A DNA stretch of 64,000 bases from Symbiodinium natans (taxonomy: Eukaryota > Sar > Dinophyceae > Suessiales > Symbiodiniaceae). The translations under genes and the position numbers were made by a program. Below the pieces are notes generated by a model. It saw nothing but the letters and a program-made list of their open reading frames with translations. It had not been told where the DNA came from and searched no databases. The DNA lies in NCBI GenBank assembly GCA_905221605.1, contig CAJNDS010002370.1:62001-126000 (forward strand). The letters run 5' to 3'. Shown in pieces: positions 20,531 to 33,229 of the stretch (position 1 is its first letter; every line of letters begins with the position of its first letter).

Positions 20531-21744
20531 ACTGAGTGACGAATGAGAAAGTACTCTGCTCAGCATGCACCTTAAAACCTCCTGAATTGCGCAGGCTGAC
20601 TCCTGCATGTGCACCCACAAGCTCAAGGAGCCAAGGAGAAAGAACCGTTGCTCAACCATGTTCAACTGCCCCCTGTCCAAGCAACAAAACATAACCCGGC
20701 CATGCCCGTAATCACGCAGCCACACTGAAAAGGTCCTGTACTTGATATTAGGAGGCGATGCATCCTTGCTGCTCCGACTTGAAGCAATGGCAAACCTCTC
20801 TCCTTAAACCCTTCGACAGCAGTGTTGTGTTGCTTCGGGACTGGAACTGAAGGGTCGAATCCTGAGCAGATGCCCACGCTGCTACTGAATCATTATTCAG
20901 ACAATACATCCAATGAAGCGCACCCAGATGTTCGCACCACATGTCACATGCAAAACACGGCTAAAAACGTCGGGACCCCCCCTGAGTTTGATAGGTTGAT
21001 ATGGTCTGACGATGTCTGACGTCAGGTCCGCAGTTTGAATCGCCTTTGACGCCCGATCATGAGGAGAAATTAAAGAGATAGTGCCGACTGCTCCAAAACG
21101 TGTTCATAGGATCTTCGGAGAATCACAGAGACTCCCAAGTCTCGGACAGTCTCGGACCGGCGGTCTCGGACAAACATCTGACCTTTTCTGACCTGTTGGA
21201 AATGGCATAGCTGCTACAGCACGTGCAAGCATGTGCTAGCGAGCATGGTCACAGCATCATGGTTTTGTTGACAGATCAACGAGAGCCATGACAGTCTCGG
21301 CGAGGGCAACAAGCCGCATGAGCAATGACTAATCAATCTCGTACTGGTCGGAAGTCTAAGACCAACTCGTAGCGGTAGGGATCGGTAGGGCGTGCTGTGC
21401 TGTATGGGTGTCCCGGGATGACACTGGTCAAGCCTACGAGTAGTTTAAGTTCAAGCACCACTCCTGCAGAGGACGTGCCGGTGCTCATTGCTCCCGAGCG
21501 CAGCTCAGATGAGGACTGGGTACCGACACGGCCAACGCTCGCGGGATGACTGTCACGATCGTTGCTCAAGACTCTCCTGATTTTGACCGGGGTGACTCTC
21601 CGGCAACGGCCACCTAGCACATCTTTGCCTGAATTCCACAGCGGGGAAAGACGCCGCAGTTCACACAACCCCATAATATTCGAACGTACGTTCATGTGCG
21701 TTCCCTTCGCGGCTCCGTTCACGCATAAAGTTCACCAGTCAAGC

Positions 21745-22152
21745 TAAGCAATCATAGCACTTGAACCGGATGTGATTGCACGAGTCGCGCTCGGAAGTTG
21801 CCTCAATGTCGTCTTCCTCTTCCAAAGCATCATCTGGTGCATCTTCATCTTCGCTGCCGATACCAAGCCTCAGGCTATAGGCTGAAAGCGGCGAGGCTAC
21901 TGTCCACGGCCCAGCTACGGCCCACTGTTCAGATACTGTCCAGGAGTCCAGATGCAGCTCAGCAGCTCTTCTCCATCGGTCTGGCTTCCCAGCCAGTCCT
22001 CGAATTTCAGCTGAGCTGCACTGGAATCCCAACTTGGTTGTGCTAGGCCCCCCGGTCACAAGTGAGTGTGAGAAGTCGCCAGCCTCCTCTGCTTCTGCTT
22101 TGGCCTTTGCCTTTGCTTTTGCCTTTTTCTTGGCTCCCACTTTTCTCTTCAT
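21745..22152 (-). CDS. Basic/acidic N-terminal exons, possible start of NOP2
   Basis: An ATG at 22152 opens MKRKVGAKKKAKAKAKAKA, a Lys/Ala run like a nucleolar signal, followed by AEAEEAG with a GC donor. Near 21870 a second piece reads LGIGSEDEDAPDDALEEED. Both frames lie in one 137-codon open frame, but the middle looks intronic. A basic start followed by acidic stretches is the usual NOP2 N-terminus, so this may be the 5' end of the gene whose core lies at 18.9-8.5 kb. It could also be an unrelated small protein. Confidence 0.4.
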
Positions 22153-22736
22153 TGCCTCAAAAGCCGAGTGTACTGAGACAGAAAGTATCTGTGTTCAGTC
22201 TGTTCAGCCCCTCCTTCGCAGTAGCAGTCGCCAGGTCCGCCCAGGCGGGGGGGCGACAAGAAGGGCATCTGTCTCACGCTTCTAGATCTGCTATCTTCAA
22301 CTACATGGTCATGTTGAGATCAGTCCAGACCGTCAGAATACAGCATCACAAACTGCTATCAAGATATAGGTTAAGTGACCTGCTTGATTTGGCTGGCAAA
22401 TGGCAAAGCCTTATGTGCACTTGAAACACCTGCCCGGGAACCGAGGTCAAAACGGTCTTTTTAAGAGTCAGCCAACCTAGTGTCAAACTGCATCGGAGTT
22501 GCCGTGGTTTTGAATGCTACTTCTAATGTGAAAACGGGATGTGCTGGGGGTTGGCGACAACTTGAGGCTTGAGGACCCATCCTGAATCCTTTATGAAACT
22601 GTAAATTTCTGATGCGGGCGGGCTGACATCACCATCAAACCACAGGATAGCTCCCTTGGGTGAACTTGGGCTTCAACCTCTGACTCACAAATTCGAGATC
22701 TCCCTCTCAAGGCTTTCACCAAAGCCTCAGCCACTC

Positions 22737-23789
22737 TTAAGCCATTCTTAAGCCACGCCTTCCTTGCTTTTGCACGAACAAACCCACCCTGCCGAGTACT
22801 GCCGATGCGATTTTCATGGGTCCTTTGATTTGGGAATATTTAGTGGCAGTGGACTCTAGGTCACGAGACTCTCCTAAACGGTGACCTTCAACAACCTCCG
22901 AGAACTTACCAATAGAACAGCTTAACTTAGAAACGAGCACAAGGTTTTCTACACGCAGCGTTTCCGGAAATTCTGGTCCAGAGGCAAAAGCCTGAAGCCA
23001 ACGCATGTCAATGGCTATAGGAATGACGAGGAATGCTAGCGCCGGAACCATGAAATACATCACGAGAAAGACAGGCCACATTGGAAGCGGTTTTTGTGAA
23101 AGTGACCGCAAGCGTTCGTGAACAAACACAGGACCTGCGGATGCTGACAATGTCGGCATGGGCCTGGTGCTGGATGGCCCTAATGCTTCCCAAGCAGACG
23201 ACACCATCGTTGCCAGAGGCCCGAGGCCATCGTACGTTTTCAGACGGCCCAGCGTGTCTGGACCCGGAGTCGCAGTTGGTGCACTCTCTGCATTCCCTTC
23301 CTCCATGCTTACGAGGCTTAGTACTGCTTTTGGGGATACAGGCTCCCAGTTCCAAGCTGTAGCGTTGATCAGCAGTCGAGGGAACAATCCTGCATTTCTG
23401 GCCAGGAACATGTGAGCAGGGCGGGAGGCACCCATGCTGGCCTCCAAGCGATGCCGCAAGGCTTCCACGTGTGCTGGGCCGCAGATCACAAGAACGTGCT
23501 CCGGATCTGGCTGTAACGGATTGGAAAAGGAGCGCCACTCCTCGAGGTCGCAGATCCTTTGCACCGGCTTTAGCGTGTTTGGTTCGTTTGGCTCGAGCGT
23601 CCAGCGCAAAGCCGCACCAATTCGTGCTGCATCCAACTCAGCTCGGCGCTGCAGTTGCTGCGTTAGGGAGGCTTCAAGCAAGGCCTCGCCGTCACCGAAA
23701 CTTCTTCCAGCTCCGCCATTCTTGTGCTGACCAGCGAGGCGCTGTTCCAGGCCTAGCAGAATCTGATAGGCCATAAACTCATCTCTTTC
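22737..23789 (-). CDS. TraB-family protein, C-terminal exon
   Basis: A single exon of about 350 codons. It probably starts at an AAG|G acceptor at 23789, opening directly with ERDEFMAYQIL. TraB-domain proteins carry a near-invariant ERDxxMA helix followed later by a VVGxxHVxGI strand; here HVLVICGPAHVEALRHRL matches the second. After a Pro/Ser linker comes a hydrophobic segment, PVFLVMYFMVPALAFLVIPIAI, likely one or two membrane helices, then a basic tail ending QKQGRRGLRMA. TraB proteins in eukaryotes are tied to mitochondrial or ER membranes; exact role unknown. The N-terminal TraB exons (GTAHVS motif) were not found upstream. No ATG sits in frame before ERDEF except one four codons earlier. 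Confidence 0.6.
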   Translation of the reverse strand, partial: ERDEFMAYQILLGLEQRLAGQHKNGGAGRSFGDGEALLEASLTQQLQRRAELDAARIGAALRWTLEPNEPNTLKPVQRICDLEEWRSFSNPLQPDPEHVLVICGPAHVEALRHRLEASMGASRPAHMFLARNAGLFPRLLINATAWNWEPVSPKAVLSLVSMEEGNAESAPTATPGPDTLGRLKTYDGLGPLATMVSSAWEALGPSSTRPMPTLSASAGPVFVHERLRSLSQKPLPMWPVFLVMYFMVPALAFLVIPIAIDMRWLQAFASGPEFPETLRVENLVLVSKLSCSIGKFSEVVEGHRLGESRDLESTATKYSQIKGPMKIASAVLGRVGLFVQKQGRRGLRMA

Positions 23790-23829
23790 CTTGGACATGC
23801 AAGTTGCCAAAGTGGGTTGGTTTGGAATT

Positions 23830-26800
23830 TAGCCTTGTCAGCGATGTAGACTCGTTTAAAGGACGTGCTGAAAAGAAACGCTGAAGGAGGGTTGTGGGAC
23901 GTGTCGTGGGTCAAGAACGCCTTCAGAAGAGGCTTACAAAGAATCGCCATATTTAGAGACCTGACAGCTTCAGTGTGGTGGTCTGCAAACAATCTCACTG
24001 TCCTAGTGTGGACGCAATACTGCGTCTCGGTGCTTGCAGTGCACCAAACATGCCCGGACCGGCACAGCGCCAGCCCTGATTCCTAAATTCAACCTGAGCC
24101 ACCTTAGCCTCCCAACTCCTGACGCGTGAATTTCATGAATTTCACCAGGCTTCTTCGAGCATGACTTCATGCAAGATGGGGCAATCTGTAAGCAGGTGTT
24201 CTCTCCAAGCTGTGACGCATGTCGTTGGAGCCACTACGCCCCAGTGCTTCCTAGAGAGCTGAGCACCACAGAAGCAGACATGAGGCATTCAGCTAGACTA
24301 ATAGATGGACCCTGTATGTAATAGCATAACATGTGGCCTGGTTCTGAACGTTTACACAAGTTTACACAGGTTTACACAGGTTTACACAGGTTTACACAGA
24401 TTTACGCAGATTTACACAGGTTTACACAGGTTTACACAGGAGCGACTCTATTTCAACAACATGCCACCTCGATCGTAGCAGCTGTCCAGGATGCAGGGAA
24501 AGGCTCTGCGCCAAACGACGGCGTGTTGTGAGCTGTTCGCGATCTATTGGAGTTAACTTCTTGTTGTGGCCATCTGCCCACCTCAATTCGCCATCACCAT
24601 AAGCACATCATCTCTGTGACACACATACATGAATAAAGGGACATTTCAGGACTACACGGACTGTGTGAAGATGTGTGACTTCCTGATACTTTCTGCAGCT
24701 CGGTGGGCACCTCAATGCTTCAGCACATTCTGCAGCAATACTTGGAGACGGCTCTGGCCTGCAGCGTCGGTGTGTGACAGACAAGCTGACCGCGACATAC
24801 CACGACTGTGACCGTGATGTGACCGCAAGATATCAAAACTTTCGAACATGCACATGGTAGATGCAAATCCAAATGTACAGCAAATCAAAATGCAAATCAG
24901 ATTCAACCAGCTTCGGGCTGAGGAGCATTGCTTTCAAGGAAGCGAGATCTTGTCTGTCGATTTCAAGGAAAATAGCCGCCGGCTGGAATGCCTGCACTCA
25001 TAGAGTCATAGATAAAACTCTGGGTCTCAGCTGGAAGCTGAAAAGTCAATCGTATACACATCCCAGGCCTCCAACAAACACCGCAAGGTCTGAGCACCCT
25101 GGCGGCTTTCGTGGGATATGCCCGCCAGTAGCAAGCGCCAGTGCTGCAGGGCTAAAGCCGCCAGCTGGACCATGAGCTGCTGTCAAAGTGAAGCAAGACT
25201 TCAGTAACTTCAGTACTGTAGCAGTGCGATTTGTGTCGGAGCCGAAGCAGCCACCTGCATGAACAACCGATGCGCAAACCATCAAAAGTTTGAATCAAGG
25301 CAGCTTAAAGTCAGGTGGCTTTGTTGAGACCGTGATGACGAGGGAATCACATCGTGCACAACTCACACGACATCATGGCCACCATATCTGCCAAAATACA
25401 TAACATCTCCTGACGTTCTTCAAGATGTTCCAATGTATTAGTAACTAGTATGTACAGCAATGTACTGCAACACGAGCTGCGACAATGATGGTGCAAATGT
25501 GCAGTGTGCCTAAGGGCAACAGAACAGCCACCGCGTCTCTGACACAGGCTGAGCTGCACATTGCCAATTCGTTTAATCAGCAATTCGTGAAACTTTCAAG
25601 TGGTAGGCCTGGCTCAATGAGAAGTATCGGGGCCAGGTGGGCAGTGCAAGTAGTGCGTGGGACTGCAACACTATATGGTGACATCTGGCAACATTAACAA
25701 GTTGAACATAAGGAGAAAAGCAAACGCGGGCTCACTTCTTTGGTGCCTGAGGCAGCCATCATATTCATGTTCAGACAGTGCACGGTTTGCCAATTGCAAG
25801 CACACAGCACTTCTTGGCTGCTGAAATGCATCAAGCTTCAAGGTGCATTGTCAATTGTAATTGGCGAGCCGGGCCCTTTTGGTCTGCTAACCCCGGTGTC
25901 TCGTTTCGATGGTTTTGGGGCAGTGACGTAGGCAGTCTTCTTGCAAGTTTCTTTAGCCGTGCTGTGCCGTGCTTTCGCAGCTTGGCTCCCAGCACCACGC
26001 ATTCTGTGTGGACCAAACTAACCTGGCAAGCAAGCTGATGATCTTAAAGCTGGTGCGAACTGCATGGGGGCGGCCTCAAATGGGATCAGCTGCTTTCCTC
26101 ATCCAGGCCACGCGGCGCCCATGGCAACCTGCAGCCATCTGATGCTTGAGTGCTGGCTTACTCATGCAGAGACACTACACCCAGTACATCCCAGTACTGC
26201 ATAAGTGCCCGGCTCGGTTTCATGTTCATTTGCCACCAAGACTTGGAAACGCAAGGACATCACATGCTTGCAGGGTCATCTCGTCCTCGTTCTGATCACC
26301 ATGCAGCAGAGCAAATTGAGTCACAGGCAGTACTCTCCATTTTCGGTCTCGGCCTTGGCAATGCTGCGCAGCCAAGGAGCACAACGGTGGTAAACTGCTG
26401 AAGCTGCTGAAGTAACTAACAACCTGCTGCTTTTGAGGGCTGAACAGTCTCGCGTGCCCTTGGACGATAGCTGTCCGTTGCTCTCGAAAACCTCGAATAA
26501 GCATGAGACTGGATGAGGTCGCCACTATGGCCTTGGCAACAAAGCAGCACGCGACTGTGCATCCGACGTGCGGGAGGACACGCTGCCCTCCGTAACCCAG
26601 TGGGCCTTGACATGCCAGCCAGAGTGGGACACCGGAACCGCATTCCCGCATTCACAGGATTCACAAGATTCACAAGCAACGTCAACTGTGTCAACCAAGC
26701 ATGCACACGTACCGAAGCTGACAGTTCATGCTTTGCGGGGCCTCTACGCGAGTTACGACCTGGTGGGCTCTACGGGGGCTACGGGCCACTGGCCCGTGGG

Positions 26801-26900
26801 TTCTCATGTCCCACCCTGCTTAGTAGGGGCCTCCTCTATAGGTTAAAGTTTGCGGGCTATTCAGGACAGTGTGACCGTTTTGGGGTGCACGGTGGGATCC
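23830..26900. other. Mostly non-coding stretch
   Basis: No recognised exon apart from the minisatellite at 24350. The N-terminal TraB exons should lie here or further right but no motif was seen. Confidence 0.4.
24350..24442 (+). repeat. 10-bp GTTTACACAG minisatellite
   Basis: Nine to ten head-to-tail copies of GTTTACACAG with minor variants (ATTTACGCAG, GTTTACACAA). Confidence 0.95.
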
Positions 26901-26909
26901 GCTCATAAG

Positions 26910-27158
26910 TCAAGCCGAATACTTCGTGCGGCGAGCCTTTTGAATCAATTGTCGGGCTTCCTCTCTGTCCCTTTCTAATTCATATAAACTCATCCCGTTC
27001 CAAAATATGAAATCTCGGGACCGTTTAAGACGGCCGACGTTCCTTCTGACATATTTTGGATGCGGGTTCTGCTCCACTTCTGTGCCCTGCAAATATCCCA
27101 AGCGTTTCTTTGCTACGTTCAGGGTGTGGGCATGGTTACACCGTACACGCGACTGCAT
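26910..27158 (-). CDS. Unrecognised small protein or last exon
   Basis: An ATG-started frame of 82 codons ending in TGA. The C-terminal 45 residues look like real coding: YVRRNVGRLKRSRDFIFWN then YELERDREEARQLIQKAR, a charged helix. The frame is closed upstream by a TGA three codons before the ATG, so this is either a complete small protein or a terminal exon using an acceptor at or after GAG|GTGAG. No family recognised. It may be the 3' end of the gene suggested by the exons at 28.4-29.9 kb. Confidence 0.4.
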   Translation of the reverse strand: MQSRVRCNHAHTLNVAKKRLGYLQGTEVEQNPHPKYVRRNVGRLKRSRDFIFWNGMSLYELERDREEARQLIQKARRTKYSA

Positions 27159-28297
27159 CTCACCTCAACCTAAGAGTTCGAAGGCATTTTTCGGCACAAT
27201 GCCAAAGCATCCTCACTTTCCATGGAGCTCAGCACGCGAAGTGAAGAAACGATTCCAGTTGGCCCTGCAGCTTCATTTCTCTTGGGCTGGGCGAAGATCC
27301 CCAAAGCATGCGTGCAATGCTTCAACATTGCAAATCTGGGAAACTTACATCCCCTTAGCGGCGACTTAAAGTTGTCGCTAGTCAAGCACGCGAGGCAAAC
27401 TGCCCACGAAACGAACCTGCAGAAGGTGACAGCAGGGGACTTCAACTTGTGTTGCATTGCGCGCTGCACCCTGCTTGCATCTGGCCCTTGCGTATGGACA
27501 TGCAGCGTGTGTCGGAATATGTCGGAATTATACTGCATTGCTGCCTTCCACTGAAGGAGGGCAGATGAGCACAGCCGAAAATTGAGCTCTAAGTTATGGC
27601 CAGGCACATAAGCCACGGGACATGCTAGCATGAACTGAACGATGCACAAAACGCAGCAAGGTGTAGACGACACGAGTTGGCAAAGATTGGAACTGCAAAT
27701 GCCGACAACAGCCTACAATAGATTACAACAGCCACAACAATAGTCTTCAGTAGTGGAGATAGAGCTGCACGGCTGCATAGTCGCACAACACAGAACATTC
27801 AGCAAACCAAGAAGCGGCGTAGATTGTCAAAGGGCATGTGTGTGGTTGGTCGGGCTGGCAATGCATAATGCAACGACACTTTCTGAACCCTCTCTCTGAA
27901 TACTCTCTGAGCAAAAACGAGGACAAAGAGAAAATCTTGTAACGAAGAGAACACAACACGCTCTCCAGCTTAACAGCCCTGAGAACTGAGAACGCTGTGG
28001 CACACTGTGGCCCGGTCCGGTGTCCAAGGCATCCCACGCAGCGCAACGAAGACGAGCATGAGGCACGAGCCTGAAAGGAAGCTTAGGATGCCCAGGCTGC
28101 AACACTGTACGTCACTGTACGTCTGTACGTATTCGAGAGTTGTTTCATGAAGCCGCCGAAGGTCTTGCCGGTGCTCAGATCATGAACCAATAAGGCTCAT
28201 TTCCGGCCAACCTCCTCCAGACCCCGCCACGACACGTGACCGCTCCTAGACAACCTCGAACAAGTTACGAAGATACTCACTTAAAGACTTAAGCTGC

Positions 28298-28332
28298 ACC
28301 ACAGCACCACAGCACCACAGCACCACAGCAAC
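28298..28332 (+). repeat. AGCACCACA short tandem repeat
   Basis: About four copies of a 9-bp CACCACAGC unit. Confidence 0.85.
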
Positions 28333-28354
28333 GTGCAACAGCAGTAGATGACCG

Positions 28355-28665
28355 TCACATCGCTAAGTCGTATCTGCACGTGCGTGCAATACAAAAGGGC
28401 ATGTCGCTGAACTCAATGCTCCACCCAAATCTAGCAAACACCGAATGTTGCTCGGCTTGGAGCAGCTTGGCAATTTCTGAAAGCACTGAGCCAGGAGTCC
28501 GTACATTCCGGCACATCAGTGATTGCAGTTCTCTCGATGTCAGAACAGCCGTCCCTTCTGCTTCTGAGCTCGGGGCCACCGGCAGCAAAGGCCATCGCCA
28601 GCCTCAAGCGCCAGCTGAACTTCCGACAATTTGAACTTTCCCTTTTCGCAATCTCTGAAAGCACT
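28355..28665 (-). CDS. Unrecognised exon(s)
   Basis: A minus frame reads TSRELQSLMCRNVRTPGS then VLSEIAKLLQAEQHSVFAR and FGWSIEFSDMPFC, with protein-like alternation of charged and hydrophobic residues. A second frame just upstream reads GKFKLSEVQLALEAGDG after an AG|G acceptor. No family was recognised. Confidence 0.4.
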
Positions 28666-29027
28666 CTTGTCCTGCAAACACAAGTCTTCTCTGGGCCCCA
28701 GAGCTCCCGGAAGTGGCGGGCGTCAAGCTCCTCAACAACCCAGGACTAGGGTCACTGGCGCTATTGAGGGGGGCCCCTTTTCTGTGCTATATTCTTTTTT
28801 GTTCTTCTGCATTCTTCTGCCTTGTTCGGCTGAGATGTTGCGATATTCCGAAGGCCTGTGCTGCAACTCACACCTTTTTCTTCGGCCTTCCACTTCTCCT
28901 TGGGCCTGGTCATCTCAATAGTGCGTTTCCAACTGGGATGGTCACACCCAAAGTCCACGCCTCAGTTGCCAAACAAAATCACAGTGTCCCCAGCTTCAGA
29001 ACCAGGATGACTCGAAAATAGATGACT

Positions 29028-29678
29028 TTAACAACAGAGTAACTCATGCATTTGCCGTACCAGGCACCGCCATGGCAGCAAGAAATACCCAAACAAGTTG
29101 GCTGCTCGACAGACCCGTCCAAACCAGCGCCCATTCCTTTTCAAGACACATGATGCAAAAGGCCTGTTCGCACTCTTTAGTTGATCTTCATTGCCCCTGG
29201 GCTTGGACTTACACCCTTGAGGTGTCCTCTTCTTAAGATTGGAGTTCGGACGTTCGCACAGGGCAGTACGATGTGCAAAGTGCGGCAAAGCTGTGCAGCG
29301 GCTTAGCCTGGAGCTTGAGGGTTGGTTTCCCAGCTCCCCGTGCGGAAGTAATGTGAAGTTTCCATTCGAACCACGACGAGCTCGAAATCCACCAAGCCTC
29401 AGACTTTGTGTTTCAGGCATGGCTACATGTTCTCTGAGGGGTGCATGTTGAGCCAGGAGACGCTCGATGTCGGTGTTGCACTGGGCCCTCGTGCCGGCAG
29501 GCAAACTTCTCCCGAGATGCGCCCCGAGATGGTACAAGTACCAGCGGTTGATCTTGGAAACCGCTCCACGGATATACGTACCGAGCCGAGATAAGCCGAG
29601 CATAAGACATGGGAGACCTCGACCGTTTGTGACACGAGAGGTGTGTCCAATGGACTGCTCCGAGACCAGCTTCGACAA
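29028..29678 (-). CDS. Unrecognised 216-codon open frame
   Basis: Longer than chance frames around it. The stretch GTYIRGAVSKINRWYLYHL then DIERLLAQHAPLREHV looks coding; the second half (Ser/Arg/Cys-rich) does not. Possibly one exon plus read-through into an intron. It begins without a clear ATG. No family recognised. Confidence 0.35.
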   Translation of the reverse strand: MSKLVSEQSIGHTSRVTNGRGLPCLMLGLSRLGTYIRGAVSKINRWYLYHLGAHLGRSLPAGTRAQCNTDIERLLAQHAPLREHVAMPETQSLRLGGFRARRGSNGNFTLLPHGELGNQPSSSRLSRCTALPHFAHRTALCERPNSNLKKRTPQGCKSKPRGNEDQLKSANRPFASCVLKRNGRWFGRVCRAANLFGYFLLPWRCLVRQMHELLCC

Positions 29679-29769
29679 GGTTTGAGCAAACGATGTTCAT
29701 GGCTGTTCGTGTAGTGCCATGCACGTGCCATGGCCCCCAATTGCACCCCAATCTGGACGCTGCATCAAC

Positions 29770-29901
29770 CAAACAAGTCCACAACCAGATCCTTGTGCGA
29801 CGCAGACCCTTTGCGGACGCCGATCAACGCGTATTTATTACCCAATTTAATCAGAGGAAGGCTAGAACGAGTCACCCCCAACAAGAAGTCAAAAAAGCTG
29901 C
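29770..29901 (-). CDS. Unrecognised exon
   Basis: Bounded by an AGAG|G acceptor and a GT donor, 132 bases, phase 2 in and 1 out. It encodes SFFDFLLGVTRSSLPLIK, then YALIGVRKGSASHK and DLVVDLF. The composition is strongly protein-like. No family was recognised. It lies upstream of the 216-codon frame on the same strand and could belong to the same gene. Confidence 0.45.
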
Positions 29902-29959
29902 CTCTTGAAGACAAGAGTACTGCCGCCGAGCATCCAAATTCCTGAAAACGCGCGGGTCA

Positions 29960-32900
29960 TACATCACAGTACGGAAAAACTCTTGATCCTTAGCTCTTTG
30001 CGAATGCGTGATACAGAATGATACAGATGATGTGGCGTTGCACCCAGATATACTCGATTCATGGTCTGTGTCCCGCTGCTTTTCACATCAAGTGCGGCAC
30101 GCCTTGTCAGAACCTGTCTTGTCGTAAGGAAAAAAGGCAGACGTACAAAAGTGCGCAAAGGTGTATTGACGTGGGGCAGAGAGTGGGCGGGTGGCGGGGG
30201 GCGGGCTCCAGCCGAACCAAATGCTGTCACCAAAAAAACGCACACGAAAGATCCTGCAAGAAGTGGGCATGTTGCGGACTGAACGTTTATGGTCTTCCAA
30301 GAAGCTGCGTTGATAAGGCTCAAAGCCCTTCCACGATGCACTGGAGCTGCAAATACTGCAAATGTGTTGGCCACAAACATGTCCTTGGTATCTATTCAAC
30401 ACGGAAGACTGGACAAACTGGCAGCCCAAAACGTGGGGGGGGTTCGGCACCTGTTTGGGCTTTGGGCTGCTAAGCTGTGTAAATGGCGTGCCGGCGACGT
30501 CCTGACGCTCACGCCGGCGACATGCCCCTAAACCCTACACACCTATCTAAACCTAAACAACCATACCATGCGTGTAATGGTGTGTCGATCCACTACTGAT
30601 GCAGACGCCGGCGCATGCCGGCACCTTGCCCGCGCTTGCCGAGCGAACAGCTTAACAGCTTCGTTTGTTGTCCGACCCCGCACCCCACGATATGGCGATC
30701 CTGTTTGTGGAGGGAAAGAGGCTTTCCCAAAAGGAAACAGAAAATAGAAAATGCAAATATAAACATATCTATATATATATATATAATATATATCTACAGA
30801 AATCTATACATAGCTTCCCCCCTCCTCCATTGATCCACCGTTTTCGGCTGCAAACCTCTGAACATACGCTTTGGCCCTAGCTTAAAGAATGCGAAAGTAC
30901 TGTGTTGTTGCGCACCACATGCTATCGCTAATCTGGGAACATACGCTTTGGTAATGGCCCTAGCTTAAATAATCTGAAAGATTCTGAAAGTATTGTGATG
31001 TTGCACACAAAATCAACTAAACGACTAGGACTTTTTTGATGAACACGTTTGATGATTATGTTGGCTCCCTTCCCCTAATGTAAGCTGCAAATAACTTCAC
31101 GAATTGCCGTCTTGTTTGAAACCACACAACAAAACATGAGCTAAATGCAGAACCCAACAGCCTTTCAAACGCGCTTCATGTGTTAAGAAGCACCGGACTC
31201 AGTAGGCCCATAGGTTGTCCCAATTGCTGGCGTTCATTGTATTTCGATCCCCTCGGCCGCTATTTCAATACTATATTGTTATTTAAGTATAGCTGACCTT
31301 CAGATGTGCGAATCACATGAATGAGATTGTCTACATTCTACATCTTTGAACATGGGGGAGGATGAGCAATAAACTCGCAAATTGTGCTCCCAGTTGTTCT
31401 GAACATGAAATAATGGAGAATATGTTTTGGCTTCGAAAAATTCGTTCTGATTTCGCGACGAGTAGTAGCGGCTCTTTTATGGCAAAAGAATCGCCCATGC
31501 GTACATTCATTAAGTTAAACTTTGAGTATCCGTTGATGGTTTCACGATTCAAACCATGCGCTTGAAACACAGCGGCTACGCATGTTTAGCACTTGCGTCG
31601 GCCTCTGACTTGTCAATGATATCTTCTTTGCTCGAACAACCAGAATTTCCTTTATAAACCCCCCAAGTTCGAGCGGTAAGTACCTTCGCTAACTTGGTTG
31701 GAAACACATAATATACTGGTTATAGGGGGATCTAATTTTACGCGAGAACAGTGATACTTCCTGGACGGTTTTGGACTCCGAAACGGACGGGCCATGCCCT
31801 TGGTCCTACAACCGAAGAGCTTAAAAAGTCTGAATGTTCACAACGGAAAACTCAGTGGCCTTTATCCACATAATATACGGATCAAAGGCAAAAGGGGTAT
31901 CTCAGCCTCACTATTCCTGAAGTTTACCCCAAAATAGCCATTTCTTAGACGTCTTTAGAATGCAACTCCCAAAAAAACTCAAGAGTTTCAAAAGATCTGG
32001 AAACACCCACAACGGAACACCCTAAAACCAAACAGTACACCCACTCAAGGGACTCAATACACCAACGTTTTTGGAAGCATTCCGGCGAGAACCTCTGATA
32101 ACAGTTCATGTTTTAGGTGATTTCCATCGTTTCGGATAATGTCCTGACGGATTCTGCCATCCAGAAACGCAGGGTTCAGGCGTTGAGCTCTAGGTCCTCA
32201 AATCGAAGTTCCAAAAAATCATGTTCTATGGGATCTTCAATCTTCGAGGACCGAAAAATATTCGAGCTTGAAACGTTGTTGAGATTTCATACTTCTTTGG
32301 AATCGAAAATTGAAGATTGAAGATGCACACAACACTTTTTCTGGAGTCTTCTACTTGAAGACCGAAAAATTCTCAACTTCAGTTCTCTCATTTTGAAGCG
32401 TTGAAATTTTCCGGGTCCTCAAATTGCAGATTCCAGAAAAAACTTCGATTTGAGGACCGGAAGATTTCAAAATTGCATTTTTGTGGACATTCTGAACTAT
32501 TTTTTGAAATCGAAAGTCTGAGTACTTCAAACCAATGCTCAACCCCTAAACCCTGCCCCCCCTGGACTTGAGCGGCTTGCTGAGGTCCATGCCTGAGCAG
32601 GACGAAAGACAAGGAAAAACGGTGGATCAACGAGGGGGGGGGACTCAAGACCGACCTCTCATGTGAGCTGTGGGTTAACCTACCAGATAATTCTTTGACA
32701 TAGCAAACCCAAACAAAGCTCGACGAAACACTGCTCTAACTTCGCGCGCGTGGATCGCCGCACGAAGACTGCTTGGAACGCGAAATGGATTGGGAAGGGC
32801 GGGTATGGTTTAGGGTTGATGGCTGAGGCATGGGACTTGGGTAGTTGAAGTTGTGTGCGGTGGAAGAGGAGCTTGAAAGAAGTAATGTTGCACTGATTTT

Positions 32901-33130
32901 AGTATAAGGAGGGTCTATAATCACAAGTTTCAAAGATTTATTCAGCGAACCGAGTTTGTTCGGGGTACCGTCTATTATCACAAGTTTTTCCGGACTTTTT
33001 TTAAAGGGTTTGTGTTATGAGTAAAGAGCTTACGCAGTAAGGCTTGAGGCCCTGAGGGCTTGGGCTCCAGGAACCTTAAAGAGCCAGAGCGCGGAGAATC
33101 CAGAAATTTAAGCCCGGCCAGTTCCATGTA
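29960..33130. other. Gene-poor AT-richer DNA
   Basis: No recognisable exon. It holds an AT microsatellite at about 30766-30800, scattered TCTTCAATCTTC-like words (32230-32310) related to the 7.4-7.9 kb repeat family, and poly-G/poly-C runs near 32.56 and 32.63 kb. Confidence 0.5.
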
Positions 33131-33229
33131 AAGCCTTGTGGAAATTCATTACGAAACGAGGCCCCAAACAAATTTTGTGATAGGTACAGTAGCCCACGGG
33201 CCGGTCAGGCTGTCTTTAGTAAGTTTGTC

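Noticed and set aside
24350-24442. Regular short direct repeats resembling a CRISPR array
   Set aside because: Units of 10 bp are directly adjacent with no spacers; it is a minisatellite in a eukaryotic genome.
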